Assembly (NCBI RefSeq): GCF_001436095.1
Contig: NZ_AYYK01000001.1
Span: 62,001 to 126,000 of the forward strand
DNA length: 64,000 bases
Source of the DNA: Lapidilactobacillus dextrinicus DSM 20335
GTDB taxonomy: Bacteria; Bacillota; Bacilli; Lactobacillales; Lactobacillaceae
Reading direction: 5' to 3'
Shown here in pieces: positions 44,269-55,352 of the stretch. The translations under genes and the position numbers were made by a program. Every line of letters starts with the position of its first letter. The first letter of the stretch is position 1. Under the pieces are notes generated by a model. That model was not told where the DNA came from. It was given only the letters and a program-made list of their open reading frames with translations, and did no database searches.

Positions 44269-44306
44269 AAAAAAGCACAATGCATTTAGGCATTGCGCTT
44301 TTTTTA
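44269..44306. terminator. Bidirectional intrinsic terminator
   Basis: AAAAAAGCACAATGC and GCATTGCGCTTTTTT form a 15-bp stem with one mismatch between the antiporter gene and the convergent suf operon. Confidence 0.9.
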
Positions 44307-44309
44307 GTT

Positions 44310-45752
44310 TTAACCAACTGAACCTTCCATTTCGTAGGCAATCAAACGATTTAATTCAACGGCGTACTCCATTGGTAATTCTTTAGTAAATGGTTCAACG
44401 AAGCCCATAATAATCATTTCTGTCGCTTTGGCTTCCGGAATACCACGACTCATTAAATAATAAAGTTGTTCTTCAGAAATCTTGGAAACTTTAGCTTCAT
44501 GTTCCATCGCCACGTTACCATTCAAAATCTCATTAAATGGTACTGTATCTGAGGTTGAACGTTCGTCCATTAGAATTGTATCGCATTCAACGTGTGCAAA
44601 CGAACCATCACTATCGCGGTCAAAGCGAACAGTCCCCCGATAGTTAACTGCGCCACCATCTTTAGAAATGGACTTAGAAACAATGGAACTTGAAGTATTA
44701 GGCGCTGCATGAATCATCCGCGCACCATTATCTTGAATAACGCCCTCACCAGCAACGGCAATCGATAACATTGTTCCCCGAGCGCCTTCACCATCTAAAT
44801 AAACGCTAGGATATTTCATGGTTGTTTTAGAACCAAGATTACCATCAACCCACTCCATTGTGGCGTTTTTCATCGCCTGAGCACGTTTAGTCTCTAGACT
44901 ATAAACATTCTTCGACCAGTTTTGAATCGTCGTATAACGGCAATAAGCGTCATCCTCGACGAAGACTTCCACAACTGCCGCATGTAAACTATCTGATGAG
45001 TAATTAGGTGCTGTACAACCCTCAACATAATTTACGCTGGCATCCTTGTCGACAATAATTAATGTCCGTTCAAACTGACCAGAATTTTCGGCATTGATCC
45101 GGAAATAGGATTGAATCGGAATATCCGTCTTAACACCCTTGGGCACATAAATAAACGTACCACCAGACCAAACAGCCGAGTTCAATGCTGCAAATTTATT
45201 GTCATTCATATGAACCAAGGTTCCGAAATACTTTTTAACAATCTCTGGGTATTCTTTAAGTGCTTGGTCAGTACTCATGAAGACAATGCCTAATTTTTCA
45301 AATTCTTCACGCATATTGTGATAGACAACTTCTGATTCATATTGAGCGGAAGAACCAGCCAAATATTTCCGTTCTGCTTCTGGTACGCCAAGTCGGTCAA
45401 AAGTATTTTTAATCGTATCAGGCACATCTTCCCAATCTCGATACTGACGGTCGGTTGCCTTTTGATAATACAACATGTGATCCAAATCTAAGTCAGATAA
45501 ATCCGGGCCAAAATCTGGCATGGGCATTTTTTGATAAGTGCGATAAGCTCTAAGGCGATAATTTAACATCCACTCTGGTTCATCTTTTTCTGCTGAAATT
45601 TCTCGAACCGTTGCTTCTGTTAGGCCACGACCTGTGGAATAAATCGGTTGAACATCATCGCTGAAACCATAATCGTAGTCTTCACCAAGATCAGGGACGG
45701 TATTTTCTAATTCTTCGTTATTTTTAGTATTTTTTGTTTTAGCTTCACTCAT
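44310..45752 (-). CDS. sufB: Fe-S cluster assembly protein SufB
   Basis: This 480-residue scaffold subunit of the SufBC2D complex contains [53 protein letters not shown] and the C-terminal [20 protein letters not shown]. The Cys in EGCTAP and the late Glu/His residues of the beta-helix fit the known cluster-building site. I chose ATG at 45752, as GGAGG precedes it by 9 bases. It overlaps sufU by 8 bases. It is the last gene of sufCDSUB. Confidence 0.96.
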   Translation of the reverse strand: MSEAKTKNTKNNEELENTVPDLGEDYDYGFSDDVQPIYSTGRGLTEATVREISAEKDEPEWMLNYRLRAYRTYQKMPMPDFGPDLSDLDLDHMLYYQKATDRQYRDWEDVPDTIKNTFDRLGVPEAERKYLAGSSAQYESEVVYHNMREEFEKLGIVFMSTDQALKEYPEIVKKYFGTLVHMNDNKFAALNSAVWSGGTFIYVPKGVKTDIPIQSYFRINAENSGQFERTLIIVDKDASVNYVEGCTAPNYSSDSLHAAVVEVFVEDDAYCRYTTIQNWSKNVYSLETKRAQAMKNATMEWVDGNLGSKTTMKYPSVYLDGEGARGTMLSIAVAGEGVIQDNGARMIHAAPNTSSSIVSKSISKDGGAVNYRGTVRFDRDSDGSFAHVECDTILMDERSTSDTVPFNEILNGNVAMEHEAKVSKISEEQLYYLMSRGIPEAKATEMIIMGFVEPFTKELPMEYAVELNRLIAYEMEGSVG

Positions 45753-46194
45753 GATTATTGGCCTCCCCAATTGCTTGTTCTAAGGCTTTCCAGGCTAAAG
45801 TGGCACATTTAATTCGAGCAGGGAATTTAACAACTGTTGCCAAAACAGCTGCATCTCCTAATGCATCAACATCTTCGTCGGCATCATTATTGCCCATTAG
45901 CATCTCTAAAAATGTCGCAATTTCGTGTTGTACTTCTGGAAGGGACTGTCCTTTGACTAAGTCCGTCATCATACTCGCTGATGCTTGAGAAATTGAACAG
46001 CCATCGCCACTAAATGCCAGATCAGCAACTTGATTATCTTTTAGCTCCACCTGTAATTTAATCACGTCACCACAAGTGGGATTATTTAACGTGACGGTTT
46101 GATCGGCACTGGCTAATTCACCGTGATGGTGTGGATGTTGAGCATGGTCTAAAATTAATTGTCGGTAAAGATCACTTAAATTTCCTAAATTCAT
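45745..46194 (-). CDS. sufU: Sulfur transfer protein SufU
   Basis: This 149-residue IscU-like, zinc-binding sulfur acceptor receives sulfur from SufS. The ligands are the Cys residues in [25 protein letters not shown] and RIKCATLAW, with Asp in the first motif. The region between the second and third Cys is of SufU length. ATG at 46194 overlaps the sufS stop (ATGA). Confidence 0.95.
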   Translation of the reverse strand: MNLGNLSDLYRQLILDHAQHPHHHGELASADQTVTLNNPTCGDVIKLQVELKDNQVADLAFSGDGCSISQASASMMTDLVKGQSLPEVQHEIATFLEMLMGNNDADEDVDALGDAAVLATVVKFPARIKCATLAWKALEQAIGEANNHE

Positions 46195-47417
46195 ACTTGG
46201 AAAAACTCCTTTGTTTCAACAAGTGCTGCAATCAAACGCTCAACATCAGCTAAATTATTATACAAGCCAAAGCTAGCACGAGTGGTGGCAGAAACACCTA
46301 ACGTCTGCATTAATGGTTGGGCACAATGATGACCAGCGCGAACCGCAACACCTTGCGTATCCAAAACAGTTGCCACATCATGAGGATGGACACCATTTAA
46401 ATTAAAGGTAATTAAAGCTGACCGGGTTGGACCTGCTGCGGGACCATAAATCGTTAGTCCGTCAATCTTATTTAATTGCTGATACGCTGCTGTCACTAAT
46501 GACTGTTCGTGTTCTTCAATTGCTGACCAACCAAGTGAAGTAAGATAATCTAACGCTGCGCCTAAACCAATTGCCTGAGCGATTGGCATCGTGCCTGCTT
46601 CAAATTTTGCTGGAGCAGGTTTAAAATCCGTCGTCTGACGTTCAACAAGATTAATCATTTCACCGCCAAACTCAACTGGATTCATCTCAGCTAACAGTTC
46701 GCGCTTACCATAAAGAACACCAATACCTGTGGGGCCATAGACCTTATGTCCAGAAAAAGCATAGAAGTCACAATCTAAATCTGTCATATCTACACTAAAA
46801 TGCCCCACCGCTTGAGCACCATCAATCACAACATAGGCGCCAACGTCATGCGCCATTTTAGTCATTTGCTTAACTGGATTAATTGTTCCTAAAACATTAG
46901 AAACATGCGTAAACGCCACAAATTTAGTTTTAGGATTTAAAAGTTCACCATACTGTGTTAAATCTAATTCACCATGTTCGTCAATTTCGATATAACGTAA
47001 TTTCGCACCAGTTTGTAGCGCCACTTGTTGCCATGGCACTAAGTTACTGTGATGCTCCATTACAGTGATAATAATTTCATCATTGGGTTGTAGTAGCTGA
47101 CGAGCAAAACCTAAGGCGACCCAATTTAAACTCGTGGTTGTCCCACGAGTAAAAATAACTTCATCAGTTTGGGCATTGATAAAGTTAGCCACTTGCTGAC
47201 GTACACCTTCATAAGCCTCAGTAGCACGCTCTGCCAAGGTATAAACACCACGATGAATATTAGCGTTATCTGTTTCGTAATAGTGTGTTAAAGCGTCAAT
47301 TACAACTTGAGGTTTCTGGGTGGTAGCCGCATTGTCTAAATAAGTTAAGGGCTCACCGTTAATTTGTTGATTAAGAATGGGAAAATCATTCCGCGCTGTC
47401 GCGATGTTTTTGACCAT
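46191..47417 (-). CDS. sufS: Cysteine desulfurase SufS
   Basis: This 408-residue PLP enzyme takes sulfur from cysteine. It has TYLDNAATTQKP at the N-terminus, the PLP pocket TVMEHHSNLVPWQ and DGAQAVGH, the Schiff-base Lys in FSGHKVYGPTGIG, and the catalytic Cys in RAGHHCAQPL. The short loop around that Cys is the type II (SufS) form. ATG at 47417 lies behind GGAAG; a TTG one codon earlier is less likely. It overlaps sufD by 32 bases. Confidence 0.96.
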   Translation of the reverse strand: MVKNIATARNDFPILNQQINGEPLTYLDNAATTQKPQVVIDALTHYYETDNANIHRGVYTLAERATEAYEGVRQQVANFINAQTDEVIFTRGTTTSLNWVALGFARQLLQPNDEIIITVMEHHSNLVPWQQVALQTGAKLRYIEIDEHGELDLTQYGELLNPKTKFVAFTHVSNVLGTINPVKQMTKMAHDVGAYVVIDGAQAVGHFSVDMTDLDCDFYAFSGHKVYGPTGIGVLYGKRELLAEMNPVEFGGEMINLVERQTTDFKPAPAKFEAGTMPIAQAIGLGAALDYLTSLGWSAIEEHEQSLVTAAYQQLNKIDGLTIYGPAAGPTRSALITFNLNGVHPHDVATVLDTQGVAVRAGHHCAQPLMQTLGVSATTRASFGLYNNLADVERLIAALVETKEFFQV

Positions 47418-48672
47418 CAATTAACTTCCTTTCAATGGTATTCTTTAAGGCATCACGTGCTTCAGTTGAAGGAATTTCAGCCAAAACAGAACCTAGAAAA
47501 CCACGAATAACCAAACGTTCTGCTACATCTTTAGACAGACCGCGGCTCATTAAATAATACATTTGTGCTTGATCAACACGACCAACTGAAGCCGCATGCC
47601 CAGCCCGGACATCATTTTCATCAATCAAGAGAATCGGATTGGCGTCTCCACGAGCTGTTCGTGATAACATCAAGACACGATTTTCTTGTTGCGCATCTGA
47701 ATCTCGAGCACCACGAACGATATGCCCAATGCCATTAAAAATTAAAGTGGCATCTGACAAAATAACCCCGTGTTGCAAAATATTACCTTCAGTATGTTGA
47801 CCATAATTGGTAATGCGGGTGGTTACACCTTGTAACTGACTACCAGTCGCAATGGCAACGGCTTTAAATTCTGCGTGACTCCCTTCACCAATTAAATCTG
47901 TGTTAAAGTCAGCTAAAATATCGCCGTCGTTCATCAGACCTAACGCCCAATCCAAGCGCGCGTTTTTCATTAAATAAGCTCGTCTCGCTAAATAAGCAAC
48001 GGTTTGCATTCGGTCAATGGCTGTGAAGTGAACATGAGCATCTCTTTCGAGAATCATTTCTTCAACAAGATTAGCGCTAATTGCTTGTTTATGATCCGAT
48101 TGACGACTCTCAAGAATCGTCACGTCACTGTTTTCACCGGCAACTAATAAAACATGATGGACATAAGTTTGTCCAGTGGTTGTATCTTGTTGGAAATTCA
48201 AAGTAAGTGGTTCGGTCAATTTCACATTTTTGGGAATATAGATCAACACACCACTATTAACTGCGGCTGCATGATAGGCTGCTAAACGATGAGCATCTGC
48301 TTTTAACGCTAAAGTCATATAATACTTGGCAAATAATTCTGGATATTGCGCTTGAGCTTTAAAAAAATCTAGTGCAATAACACCAGCTGCTTGAGCTTCT
48401 TGAGACAATTGGATCGTTGCTGGTTGGACACCTTGCTGATCAATCATTGCCGTAACTGGCTCTTGTTGACCGTTTGATGCTGAACTTTCAGTAAAGGGTT
48501 GCCCTTCGTACAATGGCCAACGACGATAGTTAATCTTCGGGAACTCTGCTAATGGTAGATCTAAATATTGTTGAAAAGCAGTCGTTCGAATAGCAGACAT
48601 TGCGGCAGTTTCGTGATGAGCTTGACTGAAAGCTTGTAAGTTAGCTTCAGTTGTAAAAGGCTGTTTTTTCAC
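47386..48672 (-). CDS. sufD: Fe-S cluster assembly protein SufD
   Basis: This 428-residue SufB paralogue is part of the SufBC2D scaffold. Typical stretches are GVLIYIPKNVKLTEPL, HHVLLVAGENSDVTILE, RGARDSDAQQENRVLMLS and AGHAASVGRVDQAQMYYLMS. GTG at 48672 lies 8 bases after AGAGG. The GTG three codons earlier is too near that site. It follows sufC after 11 bp. Confidence 0.95.
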   Translation of the reverse strand: MKKQPFTTEANLQAFSQAHHETAAMSAIRTTAFQQYLDLPLAEFPKINYRRWPLYEGQPFTESSASNGQQEPVTAMIDQQGVQPATIQLSQEAQAAGVIALDFFKAQAQYPELFAKYYMTLALKADAHRLAAYHAAAVNSGVLIYIPKNVKLTEPLTLNFQQDTTTGQTYVHHVLLVAGENSDVTILESRQSDHKQAISANLVEEMILERDAHVHFTAIDRMQTVAYLARRAYLMKNARLDWALGLMNDGDILADFNTDLIGEGSHAEFKAVAIATGSQLQGVTTRITNYGQHTEGNILQHGVILSDATLIFNGIGHIVRGARDSDAQQENRVLMLSRTARGDANPILLIDENDVRAGHAASVGRVDQAQMYYLMSRGLSKDVAERLVIRGFLGSVLAEIPSTEARDALKNTIERKLIDGQKHRDSAE

Positions 48673-48683
48673 AGAACTCACCT

Positions 48684-49472
48684 CTAATCTTCATCCGTTA
48701 ATTTAACATCAAGGCCTAACTCATCACGTAATCCAGCATAGCCTTCTTCTTCTAGCTTCGTTGCTAAGCTAGCATCACCAGATTTAACAACTTTACCACC
48801 CATCATCACGTGAACAACGTCAGGGGTAATATAATCCAGCAAACGTTCATAATGAGTAATAATTAAGGCACCAAAATCAGCACCACGCATGGAATTAACA
48901 CCCTTAGCCACAACCTTCATAGCATCGATATCTAAACCAGAATCAATTTCATCAAGAATAGCGAAAGTTGGCTTGATCATCAATAACTGCAAAATCTCGT
49001 TACGCTTCTTTTCACCACCAGAGAATCCTTGGTTTAAATAACGTTCTGCCATTTTTTCATTCATGTCTAACAATTCAAGATTCTTGTCTAATTCCTTAAT
49101 AAAAGTCCGTACTGAAATTGGATCATCTTCCGGACGACGCGCATTAATAGCTGAACGCATAAATTCAGCATTGGTAACGCCCATGATTTCGGCGGGATAT
49201 TGCATACCTAAAAAGAGTCCGGCACGAGCGCGTTCATCAACGGGTTTGCCTAATAAACTTTCACCATTTAAAATAATGTCGCCTTCAGTAATGGTGTAAC
49301 GGGGATTCCCCATAATTGTTTCAGAAAGGGTCGACTTACCGGTCCCGTTTGGACCCATAATCGCATGAACTTCATTAGTATTCATTGATAAGTTCACACC
49401 CTTGAGGATTTCTTTGTGCTCACTTTCATCATCAACACGCACGTGAAGATTTTTAATTGTTAAGTTTGCCAT
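48684..49472 (-). CDS. sufC: Fe-S assembly ATPase SufC
   Basis: This 262-residue ABC-type ATPase of the SUF complex has Walker A GPNGTGKST (about 40-48), signature FSGGEKKRNEILQL, Walker B FAILDEIDSGLD and H-loop ITHYERLL. It powers scaffold rearrangement in SufBC2D. ATG at 49472 follows GAGGT. It is the first gene of the operon. Confidence 0.97.
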   Translation of the reverse strand: MANLTIKNLHVRVDDESEHKEILKGVNLSMNTNEVHAIMGPNGTGKSTLSETIMGNPRYTITEGDIILNGESLLGKPVDERARAGLFLGMQYPAEIMGVTNAEFMRSAINARRPEDDPISVRTFIKELDKNLELLDMNEKMAERYLNQGFSGGEKKRNEILQLLMIKPTFAILDEIDSGLDIDAMKVVAKGVNSMRGADFGALIITHYERLLDYITPDVVHVMMGGKVVKSGDASLATKLEEEGYAGLRDELGLDVKLTDED

Positions 49473-49524
49473 TAATTTACCTCGCCATTCAGTTTAAAAT
49501 ATAACTATTTTATATAACCACCTA

Positions 49525-49553
49525 ATTCTATTACTGGCTAAAATCAATTGCAA
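49525..49553 (-). promoter_or_regulatory. Promoter of the suf operon
   Basis: TTGCAA (49553-49548) and TAGAAT (49530-49525) are 17 bp apart on the minus strand, about 50 bp upstream of sufC. Confidence 0.55.
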
Positions 49554-49660
49554 CCGTCAGTCGTTAATTAGAATGATTATTATCTAAAATTTATTTACCT
49601 AGAAAATTCTCAATAATTCGTGCTGGTTAATAAAAAAATTTAAGTGCCAACAAGCCAAAT

Positions 49661-49704
49661 TAAAAAGAGTCATAACGAAATAAATTTCGTTATGACTCTT
49701 TTTA
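49661..49704 (-). terminator. Intrinsic terminator of the murA-rodA unit
   Basis: AAAAAGAGTCATAACGAAA and TTTCGTTATGACTCTTTTT form a 19-bp perfect stem with a TAAA loop, directly after the rodA stop. Confidence 0.92.
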
Positions 49705-49705
49705 T

Positions 49706-50905
49706 TTAACGATGATTAACTCTGCTGTACATATAGCTATTGTAATGATAGCGCATGGACATAATTAACCCAATACCAATCATATTACCCAATAACGCCG
49801 AACCACCCTGTGAAACAAACGGTAACGGAATACCAGTCAGTGGTAACAAACCAATACTCATCCCGATATTTTCAAAAACGTGGAACAAGATCATCATAAT
49901 AACACCAGTTGATACATAAGCATAAAATTCATTTTTAGTGTCAAAAGTCACCTTAATCATTTGATAAATTAACATGAAATAAACCAAGATTAAGAAACAA
50001 CCACCAATGAAGCCGAAATTCTCACCAATGACTGAGAAAATCATATCTGACTCGCGAACCGGAACATAAACTTTAGAAACGTTAAAGCCGCGGCCAGTCA
50101 TACGACCTGAACCAATAGCTTTCATACTTTGCCACAATTGATAGCCACTATTACTAGTATCTTGTGACGGATTAAGCCAGTTGTTAATCCGATCAAATTG
50201 ATAGGCATGAAAACCAACTAATCCTAGTAAGCTTCGGCCCCAAGAAGTTGTCACTAATAAGATGGCGAGACCACCAATTAAAGCAACACCGATAATTGCT
50301 GGCGCTAATATCTTCCAACTAATACCAGAGACCAAAACCACGCCACTAAAGATCGCTAAGAAAACTAACATGGTCCCAAAATCATTTTGTAATTTTAAAA
50401 GAACTAATACAGGTAATGTCCAAATTAACATTTTACCCAATAAAATAAAATCATTACGAATTGTGTGTTCAAGTTTGGCATTATGTTGCGTCACGACGCG
50501 CCCTAACATAATAATAAAGGCTGGTTTCATCACTTCTGAAGGTTGAAAGGTAAAACTACCAATCGCAAACCAACTTTTAGCGCCGTTAGCGATTGCCCGT
50601 TGACGGTCATATTTAAACAACACCAGAACTAACAAGATAATACCCAGTCCATAAGCATATGGTGCAATTTTCCATAGCTGGGCGACATCGAATTGCATGA
50701 TAATAATCACGGCAATACCACCGATTGCATACCAGGCTAGCTGCATCACAACTGCTCGTAGTGGTGTACTAGTTGGACTAGTGTCATGAACCGTTGCCAC
50801 GTAAATCGACATAATACTAAAAATAGCTAATATCAGGATCGATAAAAGAATACCATAATCAACGCGATCGGTATTTCCACTCCACGAATGTTTTTTAGCT
50901 GGCAT
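49706..50905 (-). CDS. rodA: SEDS peptidoglycan polymerase RodA
   Basis: This 399-residue SEDS-family glycosyltransferase has ten helices. It shows FQPSEVMKPAFIIMLG with the conserved Glu, the long extracellular loop with DRINNWLNPSQD, SGRMTGRGFN, and the terminal NIGMSIGLLPLTGIPLPFVSQGGSAL. It polymerises lipid II for lateral wall growth. RodA is preferred over FtsW because no ftsW-type division cluster is near. ATG at 50905 follows AGG; the in-frame start at 50926 lacks a site. It is the last gene of the unit from DUF1146. Confidence 0.9.
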   Translation of the reverse strand: MPAKKHSWSGNTDRVDYGILLSILILAIFSIMSIYVATVHDTSPTSTPLRAVVMQLAWYAIGGIAVIIIMQFDVAQLWKIAPYAYGLGIILLVLVLFKYDRQRAIANGAKSWFAIGSFTFQPSEVMKPAFIIMLGRVVTQHNAKLEHTIRNDFILLGKMLIWTLPVLVLLKLQNDFGTMLVFLAIFSGVVLVSGISWKILAPAIIGVALIGGLAILLVTTSWGRSLLGLVGFHAYQFDRINNWLNPSQDTSNSGYQLWQSMKAIGSGRMTGRGFNVSKVYVPVRESDMIFSVIGENFGFIGGCFLILVYFMLIYQMIKVTFDTKNEFYAYVSTGVIMMILFHVFENIGMSIGLLPLTGIPLPFVSQGGSALLGNMIGIGLIMSMRYHYNSYMYSRVNHR

Positions 50906-50967
50906 TACTAACCTACCTTTGATCATTCAATTTAAAAAACGATAAGCCTAATTAGGCAACATCATGA

Positions 50968-51189
50968 TTAGTGTTGGTGTAAATTATATGTCATCAACAA
51001 ACTTTGAGTTGCTTCACTAAGCGTCTTATGACGGCCAGGATTGCCATTGTCGGCACCAAAATAACTCAAAAAGCGCTTGTTTTCAGCAACAATGCGGCCA
51101 ATCATTTGACCTTTAGTTGTTTGTAATTCCCAATGTCCTTCGTCTTGGTCGACGAGTTTTACTTGAATTGGATCTAATTGCTTTGCCAT
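50968..51189 (-). CDS. DUF2969 domain protein
   Basis: This 73-residue protein matches the DUF2969 pattern: QVKLVDQDEGHWELQTTKGQ, then IGRIVAENKRFLSYF and HKTLSEATQSLLMTYN. Function unknown. It is common in lactobacilli next to rodA and yidD. The gap to yidD is 3 bp, so they are cotranscribed. Confidence 0.85.
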   Translation of the reverse strand: MAKQLDPIQVKLVDQDEGHWELQTTKGQMIGRIVAENKRFLSYFGADNGNPGRHKTLSEATQSLLMTYNLHQH

Positions 51190-51192
51190 GTA

Positions 51193-51498
51193 TTACTCCT
51201 TACTTTTTACTTTATCTGGGTGGAACTTTGCTGCGATAATCTCATCTTCATAACGCTCTGGATGTGGATTACGAAAAATTGTGAAATGCTCAGGAACAGG
51301 ATCAAAACCACCACGCACAAATGGATTACAACGTAAAATCCGCGCCGTTCCCATCGTTATACCAGCTAGTGGTCCATGTTTCTCAATAGCTTGTAGCATA
51401 TAATTCGAACAAGTTGGATAGTAGCGACAATGTGGGCGTGATAAGGGCGAAATATATTTCTGATAACCACGAATCAACCAAACGAAAAATTTCTGCAT
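51193..51498 (-). CDS. yidD: Membrane protein insertion efficiency factor YidD
   Basis: This 101-residue amphipathic protein has the YidD Cys pattern [20 protein letters not shown] and [18 protein letters not shown]. It assists YidC-type membrane insertion. An N-terminal hydrophobic segment is followed by basic residues. ATG at 51498 follows GAGGCG. Confidence 0.95.
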   Translation of the reverse strand: MQKFFVWLIRGYQKYISPLSRPHCRYYPTCSNYMLQAIEKHGPLAGITMGTARILRCNPFVRGGFDPVPEHFTIFRNPHPERYEDEIIAAKFHPDKVKSKE

Positions 51499-51509
51499 TC
51501 ACTTCGCCT

Positions 51510-51695
51510 CTAACGCAAGAAATCCAAAATATGCTCCCAAGTTTTTGGTGCAAAAACGGTTAGCGGATTACCTGCGCCGGAAACCGCATAGCCAATCATT
51601 GCGCCAATTAATAAGGCAACAACCATCGCAATAATCAGCCAGCCTATTTTTTTTAAAGCTGAGCCTGCATATGAACCACTAAATTTAAATCTCAT
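51510..51695 (-). CDS. EpuA-type small membrane protein (annotated as RNA polymerase beta subunit-like)
   Basis: This 61-residue protein has a basic N-terminus, MRFKFSGSYAGSALKKIG, then one membrane helix WLIIAMVVALLIGAMIGYAV and a short outer part ending WEHILDFLR. This is the EpuA family found after murA in many lactobacilli and streptococci; the name as an RNA polymerase subunit is historical. ATG at 51695 follows GGAG by 7 bases, and the start at 51716 has no such site. Confidence 0.82.
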   Translation of the reverse strand: MRFKFSGSYAGSALKKIGWLIIAMVVALLIGAMIGYAVSGAGNPLTVFAPKTWEHILDFLR

Positions 51696-51719
51696 TTTAT
51701 CACTCCGACTATTCACACA

Positions 51720-53045
51720 TTAATTTTGTGCGGAAACATTATTACCAACGACGTTTAAAATAGGCCGCTCAGCACCATCTTCAGCCACGTCACTGCGCCG
51801 AATATCTGCGCCAAGCTGACTTAACTTCTGATGTAATAAATAATAACCACGATCTAAATAGTTTAATTTGCTAACTCGTGTTTCACCATCGGCAACTAGA
51901 CCAGCCAGCACTAAGGCAGCAGCCGCGCGCAAGTCAGTTGCTTCAACAGGCGCACCATTTAATTCTGCTGGTCCATGTAACAAGACCGTGTTACCCTCAA
52001 TCTCGATTTGCGCGTTCATCCGGCGTAACTCGTTGACATGCATAAACCGATTCTCAAAGACCGTTTCATTCATCAAACTTGTTCCATCCGCCATCAGTTG
52101 TGCAATCGTCATTTGAGGTTGCATATCAGTCGGGAAACCAGGATGAGGCATCGTTTTCACATTAACTGGTTGTAACTTCTCTGGCCCAACAACCCGAATA
52201 CCTTCTGGTAACTCATCAATCGTAACGCCCATTTCTAATAACTTAGAGATTAAAGGCCGATTATGAGCGGCAATCGCATCTTTAATCAAGACGTTACCTT
52301 GCGTGATTGCAGCTGCTACCATAAAAGTACCAGCTTCGATACGATCTTGAACGACTGGATGAATTGTACCATTTAATTTAGAAACACCAACAATTTTAAT
52401 GGTTTCTGTCCCCGCACCGGTAATCTTAGCACCCATACTCGTCAAGAAAATAGCTAAATCAACAATTTCTGGCTCACGAGCAGCATTATCAATATAAGTA
52501 GTGCCTTCTGCCAATACAGCAGCCATCATAATATTTTCAGTTGCACCAACACTAGGAAAGTCCAAATAAATCGGCGCGCCGATTAATTTGCTAGCCTCAG
52601 CTTCAATAAAGCCGTTATTCTGCGTAATTTTAGCACCTAATTGGCGTAATCCTTTTAAGTGTAAATCAATTGGGCGAGAACCAATTGCACAGCCGCCTGG
52701 CATTGCCACTTTGGCCTTACCTAAACGTGCTAATAACGGTCCTAAAACTACAATTGAGGCACGCATTTTTGAAACCAGCTCAAAAGGTGCTTCTTCAGAA
52801 AGTCGGCCTGTTGCATCAATCATTAAAACCCGATCGCGTTTATCAAATTCAGTATGAACATTTAACGCCTCTAAAACTAAACGCATTGTTAAAACATCAG
52901 CTAACAATGGTACGTTTTCGATTTGGTTAACACCCTCACCTGCCAATAAAGCCGCTGCCATAATCGGCAAAACAGCATTCTTAGCACCATCGATTCTGAC
53001 AGAACCGGTCAAACGATGACCGCCATTAATAATAATTTCTTCCAT
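51720..53045 (-). CDS. murA: UDP-N-acetylglucosamine 1-carboxyvinyltransferase
   Basis: This 441-residue enzyme catalyses the first committed step of peptidoglycan synthesis, adding enolpyruvate to UDP-GlcNAc. The substrate Lys-Asn is in [17 protein letters not shown]. The fosfomycin-target Cys119 is present in [18 protein letters not shown]. Later motifs are [16 protein letters not shown] and [15 protein letters not shown] at 53045 follows AAAGGGG by 7 bases. It follows the DUF1146 gene by 14 bp. Confidence 0.95.
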   Translation of the reverse strand: MEEIIINGGHRLTGSVRIDGAKNAVLPIMAAALLAGEGVNQIENVPLLADVLTMRLVLEALNVHTEFDKRDRVLMIDATGRLSEEAPFELVSKMRASIVVLGPLLARLGKAKVAMPGGCAIGSRPIDLHLKGLRQLGAKITQNNGFIEAEASKLIGAPIYLDFPSVGATENIMMAAVLAEGTTYIDNAAREPEIVDLAIFLTSMGAKITGAGTETIKIVGVSKLNGTIHPVVQDRIEAGTFMVAAAITQGNVLIKDAIAAHNRPLISKLLEMGVTIDELPEGIRVVGPEKLQPVNVKTMPHPGFPTDMQPQMTIAQLMADGTSLMNETVFENRFMHVNELRRMNAQIEIEGNTVLLHGPAELNGAPVEATDLRAAAALVLAGLVADGETRVSKLNYLDRGYYLLHQKLSQLGADIRRSDVAEDGAERPILNVVGNNVSAQN

Positions 53046-53059
53046 TCTGAACCCCTTTA

Positions 53060-53290
53060 TCAATAACTAAACAAAACGTTTTGTAAACTCGTAATGACAG
53101 CTAATAAGAACGAACTAACCGTATAACCTAACGCAATGGCTAGAAATAACTTTAATATCCGCGTCTTATTTTCTTGATGACTATGGAAAAAAACATCAAA
53201 ACGAACGACGGACAAGGCAGAATAAGCTAAGTAAACAAAGAATAAATGGCTTAGAATTGTAAACAGTGCCTGTAAATTAACAGAGTTCAT
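53060..53290 (-). CDS. DUF1146 small membrane protein (YwzB-type)
   Basis: This 76-residue protein has two hydrophobic helices, at about 10-30 and 45-68, separated by [15 protein letters not shown]. This matches the DUF1146/YwzB family found between atpC and murA in Firmicutes. Function unknown. ATG at 53290 follows CGGAGG, so the ATG two codons earlier is not used. It lies just beyond the atpC terminator and starts the murA unit. Confidence 0.88.
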   Translation of the reverse strand: MNSVNLQALFTILSHLFFVYLAYSALSVVRFDVFFHSHQENKTRILKLFLAIALGYTVSSFLLAVITSLQNVLFSY

Positions 53291-53409
53291 GCACATGCCT
53301 CCGAAAGTATTTTAATGTTAAGTCTACCATATCTAGCCCTTATTTTACCGTCAACCTGACTTTTTAGCAAAAAAATAATGAAATTTAAAAGTGTAAAGAT
53401 TATTAAACA

Positions 53410-53445
53410 TAAAAAAAGATGAGCGAAAATCGCCCATCTTTTTTG
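53410..53445 (-). terminator. Intrinsic terminator of the atp operon
   Basis: AAAAGATGGGCG and CGCTCATCTTTT pair on the minus strand with an ATTTT loop and a T-run, just after atpC. Confidence 0.9.
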
Positions 53446-53453
53446 AGTTGCTA

Positions 53454-53891
53454 TTATCCTCGATGTTTAGAAACATTAATCCGATTGATTGCACGGTTCA
53501 AAGCAATTTGTGCACGAGCAATTTCATCAGTATCATGTTTAGCCTCAGCAGCCTTGATCTTCTGTTGAGCACGCTCACGCGCTTGCTCAGCACGAGTCAC
53601 ATCAATATTACGCGCACGTTCTGCACTATCGGCAACAATTGACGCAATATTGTTGTTAACTTCCAAGAAACCGCCATTCACGGCAATTGCGTCTTCGTGA
53701 TTAGGATCATCAGTCCGCTTAACACGTACTTCACCAATCTTTAAAGGTGCGATAATCGGTTCATGGTTAGCCATGATACCTAAATCGCCATCAATTGCAC
53801 ACGCCACAAGTAAGTTAGCATGATGGTCGTAAACAACACCATCGGGCGTTACGATATTAACGGTCACTACATTTTTGGTATTTTCCGCCAT
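53454..53891 (-). CDS. atpC: F1Fo ATP synthase epsilon subunit
   Basis: This 145-residue protein has an N-terminal beta-sandwich (VTVNIVTPDGVVYDHHANLL, GDLGIMANHEPIIAPL, FLEVNNNIASIVADSAE) and a C-terminal helical hairpin rich in Ala/Arg/Glu (EQARERAQQKIKAAEA). It couples rotor movement and inhibits hydrolysis. ATG at 53891 lies 8 bases after GGGAGG. It is the last gene of atpBEFHAGDC. Confidence 0.95.
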   Translation of the reverse strand: MAENTKNVVTVNIVTPDGVVYDHHANLLVACAIDGDLGIMANHEPIIAPLKIGEVRVKRTDDPNHEDAIAVNGGFLEVNNNIASIVADSAERARNIDVTRAEQARERAQQKIKAAEAKHDTDEIARAQIALNRAINRINVSKHRG

Positions 53892-53904
53892 CACTCATGC
53901 CTCC

Positions 53905-55341
<1,437 letters not shown>

Positions 55342-55352
55342 TTAAAAATTTA

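Noticed and set aside
49706-50905. Call as FtsW
   Set aside because: There is no division cluster context. The murA-yidD-DUF2969 neighbourhood is that of rodA in lactobacilli.
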